A DNA stretch of 64,000 bases from Lacicoccus halitifaciens (GTDB taxonomy: Bacteria; Bacillota; Bacilli; Staphylococcales; Salinicoccaceae), in assembly GCF_040544485.1 (NCBI RefSeq), contig NZ_JBDZDV010000001.1, forward strand, positions 682,001 through 746,000, read 5' to 3'. The translations under genes and the position numbers were made by a program. This document shows, one piece after another, positions 1-7,609 of this stretch; the stretch's first letter is position 1; every line of letters starts with the position of its first letter. The notes beneath the pieces were generated by a model. The model searched no databases. It worked only from the letters and a program-made list of their open reading frames with translations, and was not told where the DNA came from.

Positions 1-173
1 TGTCCGCGGTACGTGTCCTTGAAGGAGCCGTATAAATATATATCCACGTAATCCGGCGTGCCGCCGAAAAGACTTTTGGCCAGCAGGCCGATGCGCGCCG
101 CCCCCGCGGTATGCGAGGATGACGGTCCGACCATCACCGGGCCGATTATATCAAATACACTTTTATACTTCAT
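1..173 (-). CDS. sdaAB: L-serine dehydratase, iron-sulfur-dependent, beta subunit (partial, cut by window edge)
   Basis: Only the first 57 codons are in the window. The N-terminus carries GPVMVGPSSSHTAGA at residues 11-25, the signature of the SdaA beta chain, which with the alpha chain deaminates serine to pyruvate through a [4Fe-4S] cluster. The start is an ATG at 171-173 behind GGAGG with an 8-nt gap. It lies downstream of fakA and beyond that gene's terminator, the Bacillus-like order fakA-sdaAB. The rest of the gene lies outside the window. Confidence 0.9.
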   Translation of the reverse strand, partial: MKYKSVFDIIGPVMVGPSSSHTAGAARIGLLAKSLFGGTPDYVDIYLYGSFKDTYRG

Positions 174-191
174 ATCTGGAACCTCCATTGT

Positions 192-224
192 AAAAATACC
201 ACATCAGTGATCGCACTGATGTGG
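192..224 (-). terminator. Intrinsic terminator after fakA
   Basis: A perfect 11-bp stem (199-209 with 214-224) and a 4-nt loop are followed on the minus strand by a TATTTTT run. It separates fakA from sdaAB, so sdaAB probably depends on read-through or its own promoter. Confidence 0.8.
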
Positions 225-245
225 CATTCTGTCTTTTTTGAGCAA

Positions 246-1889
246 TTACTCTACAGATACAAGGTAACTGTAGACCGGCTGCTGACCGTCGTGAATCTCA
301 AATTCAATATCATTATAGCTGTCTTCCAGCTTTTCCACAATCGCATCGACTTCGTCCTCAGAGCCTTCATCACCAATGATCACCGTGACGATCTCCGCAT
401 CCTCATCAAGCATGCTGACGATGAGGTTCTCGAGCGTCTCGCTCCGGGAGTCGGAGGCGACATCGATCTTGCCGTTGTTGATGCCCATATGCTGGTCCTT
501 TTTGATCTCTATGCCGTCGATTTTGGTGTCGCGCACGGCGTAGGTCACCTGTCCGGTCTTCACATGCTCGAGTGCGGCCTTCATCGCTTCTTCATTCTGT
601 TCGAGCGACCCGTCAGGGGAGAACATCAGCATGCTGGAAAGTCCTTCCGGGATTGATGTGGTCGGGATGACGACTGCGGGGATGTCCAGCATCTGCTGGG
701 CCTGCTCTGCCGCCATGATGATGTTTTTATTGTTCGGCAGGATGATGACCTGCTTCACTTCGTCGTCTTTGATCGTATTCAGTATGTCTTCGGTGGATGG
801 ATTCATCGTCTGTCCGCCGTTGATGACATGTGTGACGCCGACACTTTCAAACAGCGCCTTGATGCCGTCTCCTGAAGATACGGTGATGACGGCGGTGTCA
901 TATGACTGCTTCTCCTTCACCGCCGTATCCGCCTTGCTGCCGTGAACTTCCCTGAACTGTTCGCGCATGTTCTCGATCTTCATCTTGATCAGCTCACCGT
1001 AGCTCGCGCCGTATGTCATCGCTTCGCCGGGCGTTTCGGTATGCACGTGCACTTTGACGATTTCATCATCGGAGATCACGAGGAGCGAGTCGCCGAACCC
1101 TTCCATTTCGTTCCGGAACTCTTCTTCGTTAAATTCACGCTTGCCGTCTTCGAATCGTACCATGAACTCCGTACAGAAGCCATATTCAATGTCCTCGACG
1201 GACATGAATTCATTGAAGTCATGTTCATCATTGACGAACGTCTCGGTATCGAGCGCCTCTTCGGCTACTTCGACCTTTTCACCTTTCATGGCGGCGAGGA
1301 ACCCTTCATACACATATACGAGACCCTGCCCGCCGGAATCGACGACGCCGACTTCTTTAAGCACAGGGAGGAGGTCCGGTGTACGCTTCAAAGACGCCTT
1401 TGCCTCCTCGATCACCGCCTCCATCACTTCAATCAGCGATTCGGAGGTTTCAGCCTTCTCGACGGCCGTCGCACTTGAATCTTTGGCGACCGTGAGTATC
1501 GTGCCTTCAACAGGCTTCATCACAGCTTTATAGGCTGTCTTCACACCCTGGTCGAGGGCGGCCGCGAAAGATTTCGCATCCACCGACTCTTCATCCTCGA
1601 TCGCTTTTGAAAACCCGCGGAACAGCTGTGAGAGGATCACACCTGAATTGCCGCGGGCGCCCATCAGCAGCCCTTTGGAGAAATGCCTGCCCATCTCCCC
1701 CATATGTTCGATTTCCCTGCCGCTGACTTCATCGGCACCCGAAGTCATCGATAAATTCATGTTCGTACCGGTGTCACCGTCAGGCACCGGGAAAACATTC
1801 AGTGAATCAACATAATCTGCGTGCTGCCTCAAATTGTCAGCACCCGTCAAAATCATATCTCTGAAAATTACACCATCTATCTTATCCAT
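246..1889 (-). CDS. fakA: Fatty acid kinase, ATP-binding subunit FakA (DhaL/DAK2 family)
   Basis: The product phosphorylates exogenous fatty acids held by a FakB carrier protein, feeding acyl-phosphate to phospholipid synthesis. The protein is 547 aa, close to the staphylococcal FakA length. The N-terminal DhaL kinase domain has the nucleotide and metal motif VFPVPDGDTGTNM at about residues 32-44, with Asp37 and Asp39. The middle and C-terminal parts match the FakA FakB-binding regions. I chose the internal ATG (MDKIDG) because it matches the family N-terminus and follows a GGAGG; an upstream in-frame ATG at 1917-1919 has no good ribosome site. The reading frame abuts the Asp23-like gene, so the two are probably cotranscribed. 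Confidence 0.9.
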   Translation of the reverse strand: MDKIDGVIFRDMILTGADNLRQHADYVDSLNVFPVPDGDTGTNMNLSMTSGADEVSGREIEHMGEMGRHFSKGLLMGARGNSGVILSQLFRGFSKAIEDEESVDAKSFAAALDQGVKTAYKAVMKPVEGTILTVAKDSSATAVEKAETSESLIEVMEAVIEEAKASLKRTPDLLPVLKEVGVVDSGGQGLVYVYEGFLAAMKGEKVEVAEEALDTETFVNDEHDFNEFMSVEDIEYGFCTEFMVRFEDGKREFNEEEFRNEMEGFGDSLLVISDDEIVKVHVHTETPGEAMTYGASYGELIKMKIENMREQFREVHGSKADTAVKEKQSYDTAVITVSSGDGIKALFESVGVTHVINGGQTMNPSTEDILNTIKDDEVKQVIILPNNKNIIMAAEQAQQMLDIPAVVIPTTSIPEGLSSMLMFSPDGSLEQNEEAMKAALEHVKTGQVTYAVRDTKIDGIEIKKDQHMGINNGKIDVASDSRSETLENLIVSMLDEDAEIVTVIIGDEGSEDEVDAIVEKLEDSYNDIEFEIHDGQQPVYSYLVSVE

Positions 1890-1911
1890 GATATCATCAT
1901 GTCCTCCCAGC

Positions 1912-2280
1912 TTACTCATCCGTATTAATCATTCTGACACCTTGTACATGAATGTTAATTGTATTTATGGTCAATCCAAAAGTTTTTTCCAGTCTGTATT
2001 TCACGCTTGTCTGCACATTATTTGCAACTTCGGATATCTTCACACCGTAGCCGACGATAATGTACAGGTCGACATCAAGAAGGCCGTCATTGTTTTCCAC
2101 TACGACACCGCGGGAATAGTTCTCCTTGCCGAGCAGTTCGGCAAAACCGTCCCTCACCTGGTGCCTCGAGGCCATGCCAACCACACCGTAGCTTTCCACT
2201 ACAGCTTCACCGGCAATGTTTGCTATCACATCGATTGCGATGTCGATTGATCCAAGTTCATTTTTAATTTCGAGTGTCAT
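1912..2280 (-). CDS. Asp23/Gls24 family envelope stress response protein (YloU-like)
   Basis: A 122-aa Asp23/Gls24-family protein. It shows the typical arrangement of a short N-terminal strand, a central GVVGMAS motif near residue 33, and an alternating hydrophobic C-terminal half. This family member lies upstream of fakA throughout Bacillales, and the order is kept here. Related staphylococcal Asp23 proteins sit at the membrane and respond to alkaline or envelope stress; the role of this paralogue is not known. It has a GGAGG ribosome site and its own promoter just upstream. Confidence 0.85.
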   Translation of the reverse strand: MTLEIKNELGSIDIAIDVIANIAGEAVVESYGVVGMASRHQVRDGFAELLGKENYSRGVVVENNDGLLDVDLYIIVGYGVKISEVANNVQTSVKYRLEKTFGLTINTINIHVQGVRMINTDE

Positions 2281-2305
2281 TCCCTCGCCTCCAGTACATC
2301 ATATA

Positions 2306-2335
2306 ATTATAATCAAAAACATTCGTCAATTACAA
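2306..2335 (-). promoter_or_regulatory. Sigma-A type promoter for the Asp23-like gene and fakA
   Basis: On the minus strand there is a perfect TATAAT (2306-2311) and a TTGTAA (2330-2335) 18 bp upstream. It sits about 25 bp before the ATG of the Asp23-like gene. Confidence 0.55.
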
Positions 2336-2456
2336 GGCACAATCATGATTCTTTACAGATAATTTCACCGCCCGGACGCCGGGTGTATTTATGCGCTTAT
2401 CTACATTATAATTTATTGCCGGAAAAGTTGAAAGAATAAGCCGCTCAACTCCGCCA

Positions 2457-2484
2457 TTGCAGCCGGGTCCGGATATGTTAAAAT
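2457..2484 (+). promoter_or_regulatory. Candidate promoter for rpmB with a long 5' leader
   Basis: TTGCAG (2457-2462), a 16-bp spacer and TAAAAT (2479-2484) preceded by TG form an extended -10. Transcription from here would give a leader of about 140 nt before rpmB, containing short GC-rich dyads such as CCGGCCTGCCGG. The rest of the intergenic stretch 2281-2631 holds no convincing gene. A second weak -10 (GATACAAT, about 2583) lies nearer rpmB. Confidence 0.4.
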
Positions 2485-2631
2485 GGAGTCCCGCCGGCCT
2501 GCCGGTGGTGTTCATCGGCATACTGCGATTTCCACTGGACACCGGACGGAATTTCATGTATTATGTTATAGTATGTCAAAGATGATACAATCAAATTAAA
2601 GTGAATTTTGTTAATAAAGGAGATGTACGGC

Positions 2632-2820
2632 ATGAGCAAAGAATGTTATTACACTGGACGTAAAAGTGCGACAGGCAACAACCGTTCACACGCTATGAAT
2701 GCAAACAAAAGACGCTTCGGCGCCAACTTGCAGAAAGTCAGAGTCATGATCGACGGCAAACCTCAAAAAGTATGGGTTTCAGCCCGTGCTCTTAAATCAG
2801 GTAAAGTTGAACGCGTTTAA
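2632..2820 (+). CDS. rpmB: 50S ribosomal protein L28
   Basis: A 62-aa protein of normal L28 length, starting MSKECYYTGRK, with the conserved NRSHAMNANKRRF segment. The start is the ATG at 2632 behind AAAGGAG; an upstream ATG in the same frame lies before the ribosome site and is rejected. It is divergent from the Asp23-like gene and convergent with DUF554, as in other Bacillales. No zinc-binding CxxC pairs are present, so it is the zinc-independent form. Confidence 0.95.
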   Translation: MSKECYYTGRKSATGNNRSHAMNANKRRFGANLQKVRVMIDGKPQKVWVSARALKSGKVERV

Positions 2821-2833
2821 TCCTGCGTGCTGA

Positions 2834-2867
2834 ATCCCCATCATCCGGATGATGATGGGGATTTTTG
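2834..2867 (+). terminator. Intrinsic terminator after rpmB
   Basis: A 12-bp stem (2834-2845 with 2851-2862) and 5-nt loop, with T residues running from the end of the stem, lies 14 nt past the rpmB stop. Confidence 0.85.
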
Positions 2868-2911
2868 TGTTTATATGGTGTTTTTTTGGACTTATGCATC
2901 CGGCCCAAAAT

Positions 2912-2938
2912 AAAAAGCAGCCTGAAGGCTGCTTTTTT
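2912..2938 (-). terminator. Terminator after the DUF554 gene (bidirectional shape)
   Basis: The stem AAAAAGCAGCC, loop TGAA and stem GGCTGCTTTTT have A and T runs on both sides, so it can act on both strands. It lies just past the DUF554 stop and backs up the rpmB terminator. Confidence 0.85.
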
Positions 2939-2942
2939 CGTC

Positions 2943-3644
2943 TTATATGATGTTTATGATGTAAACCATGATCATTCCGACGAAGATGGCCGGGATCATG
3001 TTCCCGACGCGCATTTTCGTGATGTTCATCATGTTCATCCCGATCGCAAGCAGTATGACGCCGCCCGTGGCACTGACCTGGAAGATGATCTGCTCAAGTA
3101 TCACTTCCGGGATGACTGTGGCGATCCCCTGTGCAGACAGGATGATGATCGAGATGTAAATGAACGCCGGCACACCGGATATGATCACACCGAGTCCGTA
3201 AGTGGTCGTCATGACGATGGCGATGAAGAAGTCCATCATCGCTTTTGTATAGAGGACGTCATTGGAACCCCTGAGCCCCGCATCCAGGCCCCCGACGATC
3301 GCCATGGCGCCCACGATGAATACAAGTGTCCCCGAGACGAACCCCTGGGAGAGGTTACCGGAGTGCTTATCACCGAGCCGGATCTCCATCCAGTGGCCGA
3401 AACGGTTCAGCAGCGCCTCCAGCTGGATCAGTTCGCCGATGATCGTCCCGATGATCAGGCTGAGCAGCGTGATGATGATCGCCTCAGCCCCGACCACCAT
3501 CTGTATACCGAGCGTCATGATGACCAGTGCCTGTATTTTCATTATGGAGTCTTTGATGGTCTCGGGGATGAAAGTGAAGACAAGACCGAGCAACCCCCCG
3601 ATGAATATCGCAAGCGCATTCGCTATAGCCCCCATCAATATCAT
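2943..3644 (-). CDS. DUF554 family integral membrane protein
   Basis: A 233-aa very hydrophobic protein with about six or seven predicted membrane segments and glycine-rich stretches (GAIANALAIFIGGLLG at the N-terminus). This matches the DUF554 (YdfK/YqgA-like) family, whose transport or other function is not established. The ATG at 3642-3644 follows GGAGG by 7 nt and is preferred to the upstream start. It lies at the 3' end of the rsgA-rpe-thiN group, 14 nt past the thiN stop. Confidence 0.8.
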   Translation of the reverse strand: MILMGAIANALAIFIGGLLGLVFTFIPETIKDSIMKIQALVIMTLGIQMVVGAEAIIITLLSLIIGTIIGELIQLEALLNRFGHWMEIRLGDKHSGNLSQGFVSGTLVFIVGAMAIVGGLDAGLRGSNDVLYTKAMMDFFIAIVMTTTYGLGVIISGVPAFIYISIIILSAQGIATVIPEVILEQIIFQVSATGGVILLAIGMNMMNITKMRVGNMIPAIFVGMIMVYIINII

Positions 3645-3658
3645 GATGCCACCTCCAT

Positions 3659-4276
3659 TCAATCATTCGATTGTATCATTAATATTGGCTGTGATGTCTT
3701 TACATAAGCTTTTTCATGCAGGAATTCATTGCTGATGGTGAGTGTCGAGCCCAATGTGAGCGGTGTCTGCTCCAGCGGATATTTGAACCCGTCGAGCGTC
3801 AGCACCGTATTCTGGAACAGGGGGATGAATGAAACATATCTCATCGCCTGATTCCTCACCGGTTCGTGTTCACCTTCGCCAAGAAGTTCGAGGACATTCT
3901 GCGGATCGATGATCCGGATCCTGACACCGGCAAGTTCCGGATTTAAGAGCAGCTGCACGTTGCCGAATAAATGATCCAGCCTGCCGCCTGTGGCACCGTA
4001 CACATCGATTGACGCATATCCCTTCCCTGCAAGGTCGAGCAGCGCAATTTCAAGATCCGTATCATCCTTCTCGCTTTCGACAGGGTTGATATCGAGCCTC
4101 TCATCAATATACCGCCGCTCAGCCTCGGTGATCGAGTCGAAATCCCCGTATGTGAAAAGCGGGGTGACCCCCGCTTCAAGCAGCAGATACACACCGCGGT
4201 CGACCCCGGCCCAGCGCGCGTTTTTCATGTCCGGGATCGGAGCATCCGTCTCCCTGATTAAAATGTTGATATGCAT
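3659..4276 (-). CDS. thiN: Thiamine pyrophosphokinase
   Basis: Transfers pyrophosphate from ATP to thiamine to make the cofactor TPP. The 205-aa protein has the TPK motifs: YGDFDS near residue 43, EKDDTDLE near residue 70 and GATGGRLDH near residue 94. These supply the metal- and substrate-binding acidic residues. It starts 3 nt past rpe with only a poor ribosome site, so translation is probably coupled to rpe. The order rsgA-rpe-thiN is standard for Firmicutes. Confidence 0.9.
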   Translation of the reverse strand: MHINILIRETDAPIPDMKNARWAGVDRGVYLLLEAGVTPLFTYGDFDSITEAERRYIDERLDINPVESEKDDTDLEIALLDLAGKGYASIDVYGATGGRLDHLFGNVQLLLNPELAGVRIRIIDPQNVLELLGEGEHEPVRNQAMRYVSFIPLFQNTVLTLDGFKYPLEQTPLTLGSTLTISNEFLHEKAYVKTSQPILMIQSND

Positions 4277-4279
4277 CGG

Positions 4280-4924
4280 TTACTTACGCAGCGCTTCGAT
4301 GGTGGCTTTCTTATCTTCCGCCTTGAACAGGTAGGACCCGCTCACGAGAAGCTCCGCGCCCTCCGCCTTGCACAATGCTGCGGTTTCATCATTGATGCCG
4401 CCGTCCACTTCGATTTCAAACTGGAGGTTCTTCTCACGCCTGATGCTGTTCAATTCCGCAATCTTGACGAGGCCCTCCTCTATGAAGCTCTGGCCGCCGA
4501 ACCCAGGGTTCACGGTCATGATCAGGACGAAATCGACGTCGCCGAGCAGATGCTGTACGTGTGAGACCGGCGTATGCGGATTCAGGGCGATGCCCGCCTT
4601 CATCCCTTTGCTCTTGATCAGCTGCACCACCCGGTGCGGATGGTCGGACGCTTCAATATGGAAAGACAGCATATCCACGCCCAAATCTTTGAATTCATCG
4701 ATGAACTGATCCGGGTTCAATGTCATCAGATGCACATCGAGCGGTATGCCGGATGCCCTGCTGATCGCTTCGACGACCGGCAGCCCGTAGGATATGTTCG
4801 GCACGAACTGGCCGTCCATGATGTCCAGATGGAAAATATCGGCACCCGCCTCCTCCATCGTCCTGATTTCTTCACCTAGTCTTGAAAAATCACTCGCAAG
4901 GAGTGATGGCAGCACTTTATTCAT
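4280..4924 (-). CDS. rpe: Ribulose-phosphate 3-epimerase
   Basis: Interconverts ribulose-5-phosphate and xylulose-5-phosphate in the pentose phosphate pathway. The 214-aa TIM-barrel protein shows the family motifs SLLASDFSRLGEE, HLDIMDGQFVPN, VNPGFGGQSF and EVDGGIN. These include the metal-ligand His and Asp residues. It follows rsgA by 1 nt and has an AGAGG ribosome site. Confidence 0.95.
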   Translation of the reverse strand: MNKVLPSLLASDFSRLGEEIRTMEEAGADIFHLDIMDGQFVPNISYGLPVVEAISRASGIPLDVHLMTLNPDQFIDEFKDLGVDMLSFHIEASDHPHRVVQLIKSKGMKAGIALNPHTPVSHVQHLLGDVDFVLIMTVNPGFGGQSFIEEGLVKIAELNSIRREKNLQFEIEVDGGINDETAALCKAEGAELLVSGSYLFKAEDKKATIEALRK

Positions 4925-4925
4925 G

Positions 4926-5789
4926 TCAGTACCTCTCTTTTCTGGATTCTATCTCTTCGAATATCTGTTTGTAACTCTCGTATCTGGAGGCTGCAAGCCG
5001 CCCCTCTTCCACGGCCAGCTTCACACCGCATTTCGGTTCGTTGATGTGGAGGCATTCCCTGAACTTGCATTCCTCACCCGGTCCGTCGAAATCTATAAAA
5101 CATGATTTCAGGTTATATTTGTCGATCATTGAAAAATCAATTGTGCTGAAGCCCGGTGTATCGGCGATGTACCCGCCGGCGATTTCAATCAACTCGACAT
5201 GCCGGGTCGTATGCTTGCCCCGGTTCAGCTTGTTTGAAATTTCATCCGTGATGAGCGCCGTCCCGGGCAGTATCGTGTTGATCAGCGTCGATTTCCCGAC
5301 ACCCGACTGCCCTGCAAGGACACTCAGCTTATCTTTGAAGATGGACAGCATCTCATCATCGACTTTATTATTATCGGTGAAGAACACCGGATACATGTCA
5401 TACACTTCCCGGATCTCCGCCATCAGCGCTTCGTCCCCGGCGAGATCTGTCTTGGTGATGACGACCACCGGCTTCATGTCCTGGGCCTCCGCATAGGCGA
5501 TGAACCGGTCGAGCAGATAGTAATTGAAATCAGGCGAGACCAGGCTCATGGCGAGCAGCACCTGATCGATGTTCGCCACCGGCGGCCGCACCATCGAATT
5601 CCTCCGTTCATCGATCGCGGTGATGTAGCCTTCCGTCTCGTTTTCTATCTGGAACCGGACGATGTCGCCTACAAGGGGCGACTCGGAAGTCTTCCTGAAC
5701 AGGCCGCGTGCGCGCGCCTGGTAGATCCGGTCTTCCGATTTGACGTAATAAAAACCGCTCAACGCTTTTACAATCTGACCTTTCTTCAT
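4926..5789 (-). CDS. rsgA: Ribosome small subunit-dependent GTPase A
   Basis: A 287-aa late-acting 30S assembly GTPase. It has an N-terminal OB fold, then a circularly permuted GTPase domain with motifs in the order TKTD (G4), GQSGVGKST (G1) and DTPGF (G3). The C-terminal zinc finger is CKFRECLHINEPKC (Cys, Cys, His, Cys ligands). The start has a GGGGTGAG ribosome site. In related genomes rsgA follows prkC directly; here it is separated from prkC by the P450 and rhodanese genes and has its own upstream TATAAT boxes. Confidence 0.95.
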   Translation of the reverse strand: MKKGQIVKALSGFYYVKSEDRIYQARARGLFRKTSESPLVGDIVRFQIENETEGYITAIDERRNSMVRPPVANIDQVLLAMSLVSPDFNYYLLDRFIAYAEAQDMKPVVVITKTDLAGDEALMAEIREVYDMYPVFFTDNNKVDDEMLSIFKDKLSVLAGQSGVGKSTLINTILPGTALITDEISNKLNRGKHTTRHVELIEIAGGYIADTPGFSTIDFSMIDKYNLKSCFIDFDGPGEECKFRECLHINEPKCGVKLAVEEGRLAASRYESYKQIFEEIESRKERY

Positions 5790-5799
5790 AACTCACCCC

Positions 5800-5847
5800 A
5801 AATATTATAATACATCAATTATAACAGTTCACCGGTTATGGTAAAAT
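5800..5847. promoter_or_regulatory. Divergent promoter region between rsgA and the rhodanese gene
   Basis: On the plus strand TTATAA (5819-5824), a 17-bp spacer and TAAAAT (5842-5847) preceded by TGG give an extended -10 for the rhodanese gene. On the minus strand two TATAAT boxes lie before rsgA, one 17 bp from a GTGAAC element. The two promoter sets overlap. Confidence 0.5.
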
Positions 5848-5882
5848 AAAATCATCAAAACATATTAGAAAGGTTTGAAATT

Positions 5883-6194
5883 ATGGCTAAAACAGTACAC
5901 GTAAGCGAAATAAACGACATCATCAAAAATGATGATGCGGTTTTGATCGACGTCAGGGAAACCGATGAACTGAAGGAGACCGGCTATGTGCCCGGTGCAA
6001 TCCTCCTTCCCATGTCCACCCTCAGCATTGAAGATGAAACCCTGAAGAAGCATAAAGACGACACACTCTATATCATGTGCAGAAGCGGCAGACGCAGCGA
6101 AAACGTCCAGCATGCACTCCTTGAGCAGGGGTACGACGCGGTCAATGTCGAAGGCGGCATCCTCGAGTATGAGGGTGAGCGGGAAGAATTATAA
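5883..6194 (+). CDS. Rhodanese-like domain protein, single domain
   Basis: A 103-aa single rhodanese fold. It has the VLIDVRE motif near residue 20 and the active-site loop CRSGRRS near residue 64, with the catalytic cysteine that carries persulfide. Single-domain rhodaneses move sulfane sulfur, but the substrate here is unknown. It is divergent from rsgA and convergent with the P450 gene, sharing a bidirectional terminator. It is not a usual member of this ribosome/kinase neighbourhood. Confidence 0.85.
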   Translation: MAKTVHVSEINDIIKNDDAVLIDVRETDELKETGYVPGAILLPMSTLSIEDETLKKHKDDTLYIMCRSGRRSENVQHALLEQGYDAVNVEGGILEYEGEREEL

Positions 6195-6196
6195 AA

Positions 6197-6228
6197 GAAA
6201 GCCTCTCCGGTGATGGAGAGGCTTTTTT
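6197..6228. terminator. Bidirectional terminator between the rhodanese and P450 genes
   Basis: Stem GCCTCTCC (6201-6208), loop GGTGAT, stem GGAGAGGC (6215-6222), flanked by an A-rich run on the left and TTTTTT on the right. It serves both convergent genes. Confidence 0.85.
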
Positions 6229-6244
6229 CATTCAATCGGTCATT

Positions 6245-7519
6245 TTAGTCCCTGTCTACGACTTCACGGACATTTTCAATGATGAATCCGCTCTTCACAT
6301 AACCAGGCAGGCTGTTGAGGTCAACAGTCAGATCCTGCTCAGGCACATCGTAAGTGATGCGTGAAGCGAAATATTTCATCGTCTCCTGCATGATGATGAC
6401 CGTCATCCACTCGCCTGCACAGCGGTGGTTCGTGTAGTAATCGCCGCCGCCCTGCGGGATGAGGTCGAACGGGCTGCCGTCCCAGTCCTTGAACCTTTCC
6501 GGGTAGAACTCATTCGGGTTTTCCCATACATTCGGGTCATGCATCGTTCCGTAAATATCGATCGCAAGCATCGTATCCTTTTCGAAATCATAGCCTTTAT
6601 ACTGAAAATCTTCTTTCACTTTTCCTGGCAGGTAAGGGACGAATGGATAGAAACGTCTCACTTCCTGTGCGAACATGTAGGCATAATCGTCATCCTGCTT
6701 GATCTTTTCTCTCGCCACCGGGTTTTCATACATTGCCAGGGCGCCGAAAGCGATGAATCTGTTGATCGCGATCAACGGACGGAATGTGTTCATCAGGTCG
6801 ATGCCGCACAACCTTGAATCCATCGGCTCGCCCTTGTAGTCTTTCCAGTGTGCAAATTCATAAAGCGCTGTGCCTTTCGGCGGATGGATCTTGCCTTTAC
6901 GCGTCTGGATGATCTGGTCTTCAAGCCAGTCCTCCACGCGGCGGCGTGCTGCCTTCGATGCCCTGTAGCCCTTGAAGGCACTGCCGATTGCCTTGAACGA
7001 GTCGATCATGATGTCCATATCCGTCGCGATGTTCTCGATCTCTTTTTCAGGTGCCTGGACACCCGCCCAGCGTGTGCCGACTTTCGTCAGGAGGATGATG
7101 GATTCACGGTATACGTTGACCTGATCCATATTTTCCATCCTCTGCGTGTTCATAAGCCAGTGGTTGCGCGTCAGCTCCCGCAGATACTGCAGGTTGCCTT
7201 CCGTCATCAGTGACATGAACAGTGCCTTACGGTCGATATGGACTTTACCAGTCGTCGTATGGATCGCACCTTTACCGAATAATGTATTGACGACACGTTT
7301 CGGCAATGTACCCGAACGTTCCACTTTATCGTTGTCATAGAACAGCTCGGCACCGTCTTTTCCGGATAAGATGATGATTTTCTTACCGCCGAGTGCACGG
7401 GTTTCGAATACGCCGTCTTTGACGCCGAGACGCTCCCGCTGGTTCGTGGTGTACAAATAGCCCTGTTTCATTATTTTAGCTGTGTTGTCGATACCTTTGT
7501 CTTTTTTGATAGTAGCCAT
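6245..7519 (-). CDS. oleT: CYP152-family fatty acid peroxygenase/decarboxylase, OleT-like
   Basis: A 424-aa cytochrome P450 of the peroxide-using CYP152 family. From memory it aligns with Jeotgalicoccus OleT almost without gaps: two extra residues near position 35, and long shared blocks such as RESI-LLTKVGTRWAGVQAP and LMNTFRPLIAINRF. Key residues are present with a +2 offset: Phe81, His87 (OleT Phe79, His85), Arg247 (Arg245, carboxylate binding) and haem ligand Cys367 (Cys365) in NHRCAGEW. In OleT, His85 goes with decarboxylation to terminal alkenes; BS-beta hydroxylases have Gln there. Alkene formation is therefore likely but not proven, as products depend on more than this residue. The start follows GGAGG by 8 nt. 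It lies between prkC and rsgA. Confidence 0.9.
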   Translation of the reverse strand: MATIKKDKGIDNTAKIMKQGYLYTTNQRERLGVKDGVFETRALGGKKIIILSGKDGAELFYDNDKVERSGTLPKRVVNTLFGKGAIHTTTGKVHIDRKALFMSLMTEGNLQYLRELTRNHWLMNTQRMENMDQVNVYRESIILLTKVGTRWAGVQAPEKEIENIATDMDIMIDSFKAIGSAFKGYRASKAARRRVEDWLEDQIIQTRKGKIHPPKGTALYEFAHWKDYKGEPMDSRLCGIDLMNTFRPLIAINRFIAFGALAMYENPVAREKIKQDDDYAYMFAQEVRRFYPFVPYLPGKVKEDFQYKGYDFEKDTMLAIDIYGTMHDPNVWENPNEFYPERFKDWDGSPFDLIPQGGGDYYTNHRCAGEWMTVIIMQETMKYFASRITYDVPEQDLTVDLNSLPGYVKSGFIIENVREVVDRD

Positions 7520-7551
7520 GAAAGATCCTCCAATTAACTGTTTTCTAATTC

Positions 7552-7582
7552 ATTATATTATAAAGCGATCAGCGATTACCAA
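7552..7582 (-). promoter_or_regulatory. Candidate promoter for the OleT-like gene
   Basis: Two overlapping TATAAT boxes on the minus strand (7552-7557 and 7557-7562) lie 19 and 14 bp from a TTGGTA (7577-7582). A direct repeat GCGAT-CA-GCGAT (7565-7576) lies in the spacer and could bind a regulator. Spacing is imperfect for either box. Confidence 0.4.
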
Positions 7583-7609
7583 CATTTGCATGGGATTCAC
7601 GCAATATCC

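Noticed and set aside
2330..2557. A 75-aa minus-strand frame between the Asp23-like gene and rpmB
   Set aside because: No ribosome site and no family resemblance. The region is better explained as a leader and promoter area.
2865..3707. Open frame of 280 aa, rich in Asp and His, on the plus strand opposite DUF554
   Set aside because: Its composition reflects the reverse complement of hydrophobic membrane-protein codons; the DUF554 frame has the ribosome site and family match.
6403..6591. Short minus-strand frames within the P450 gene
   Set aside because: Out-of-frame shadows. The 424-aa CYP152 frame is complete with heme-binding cysteine.
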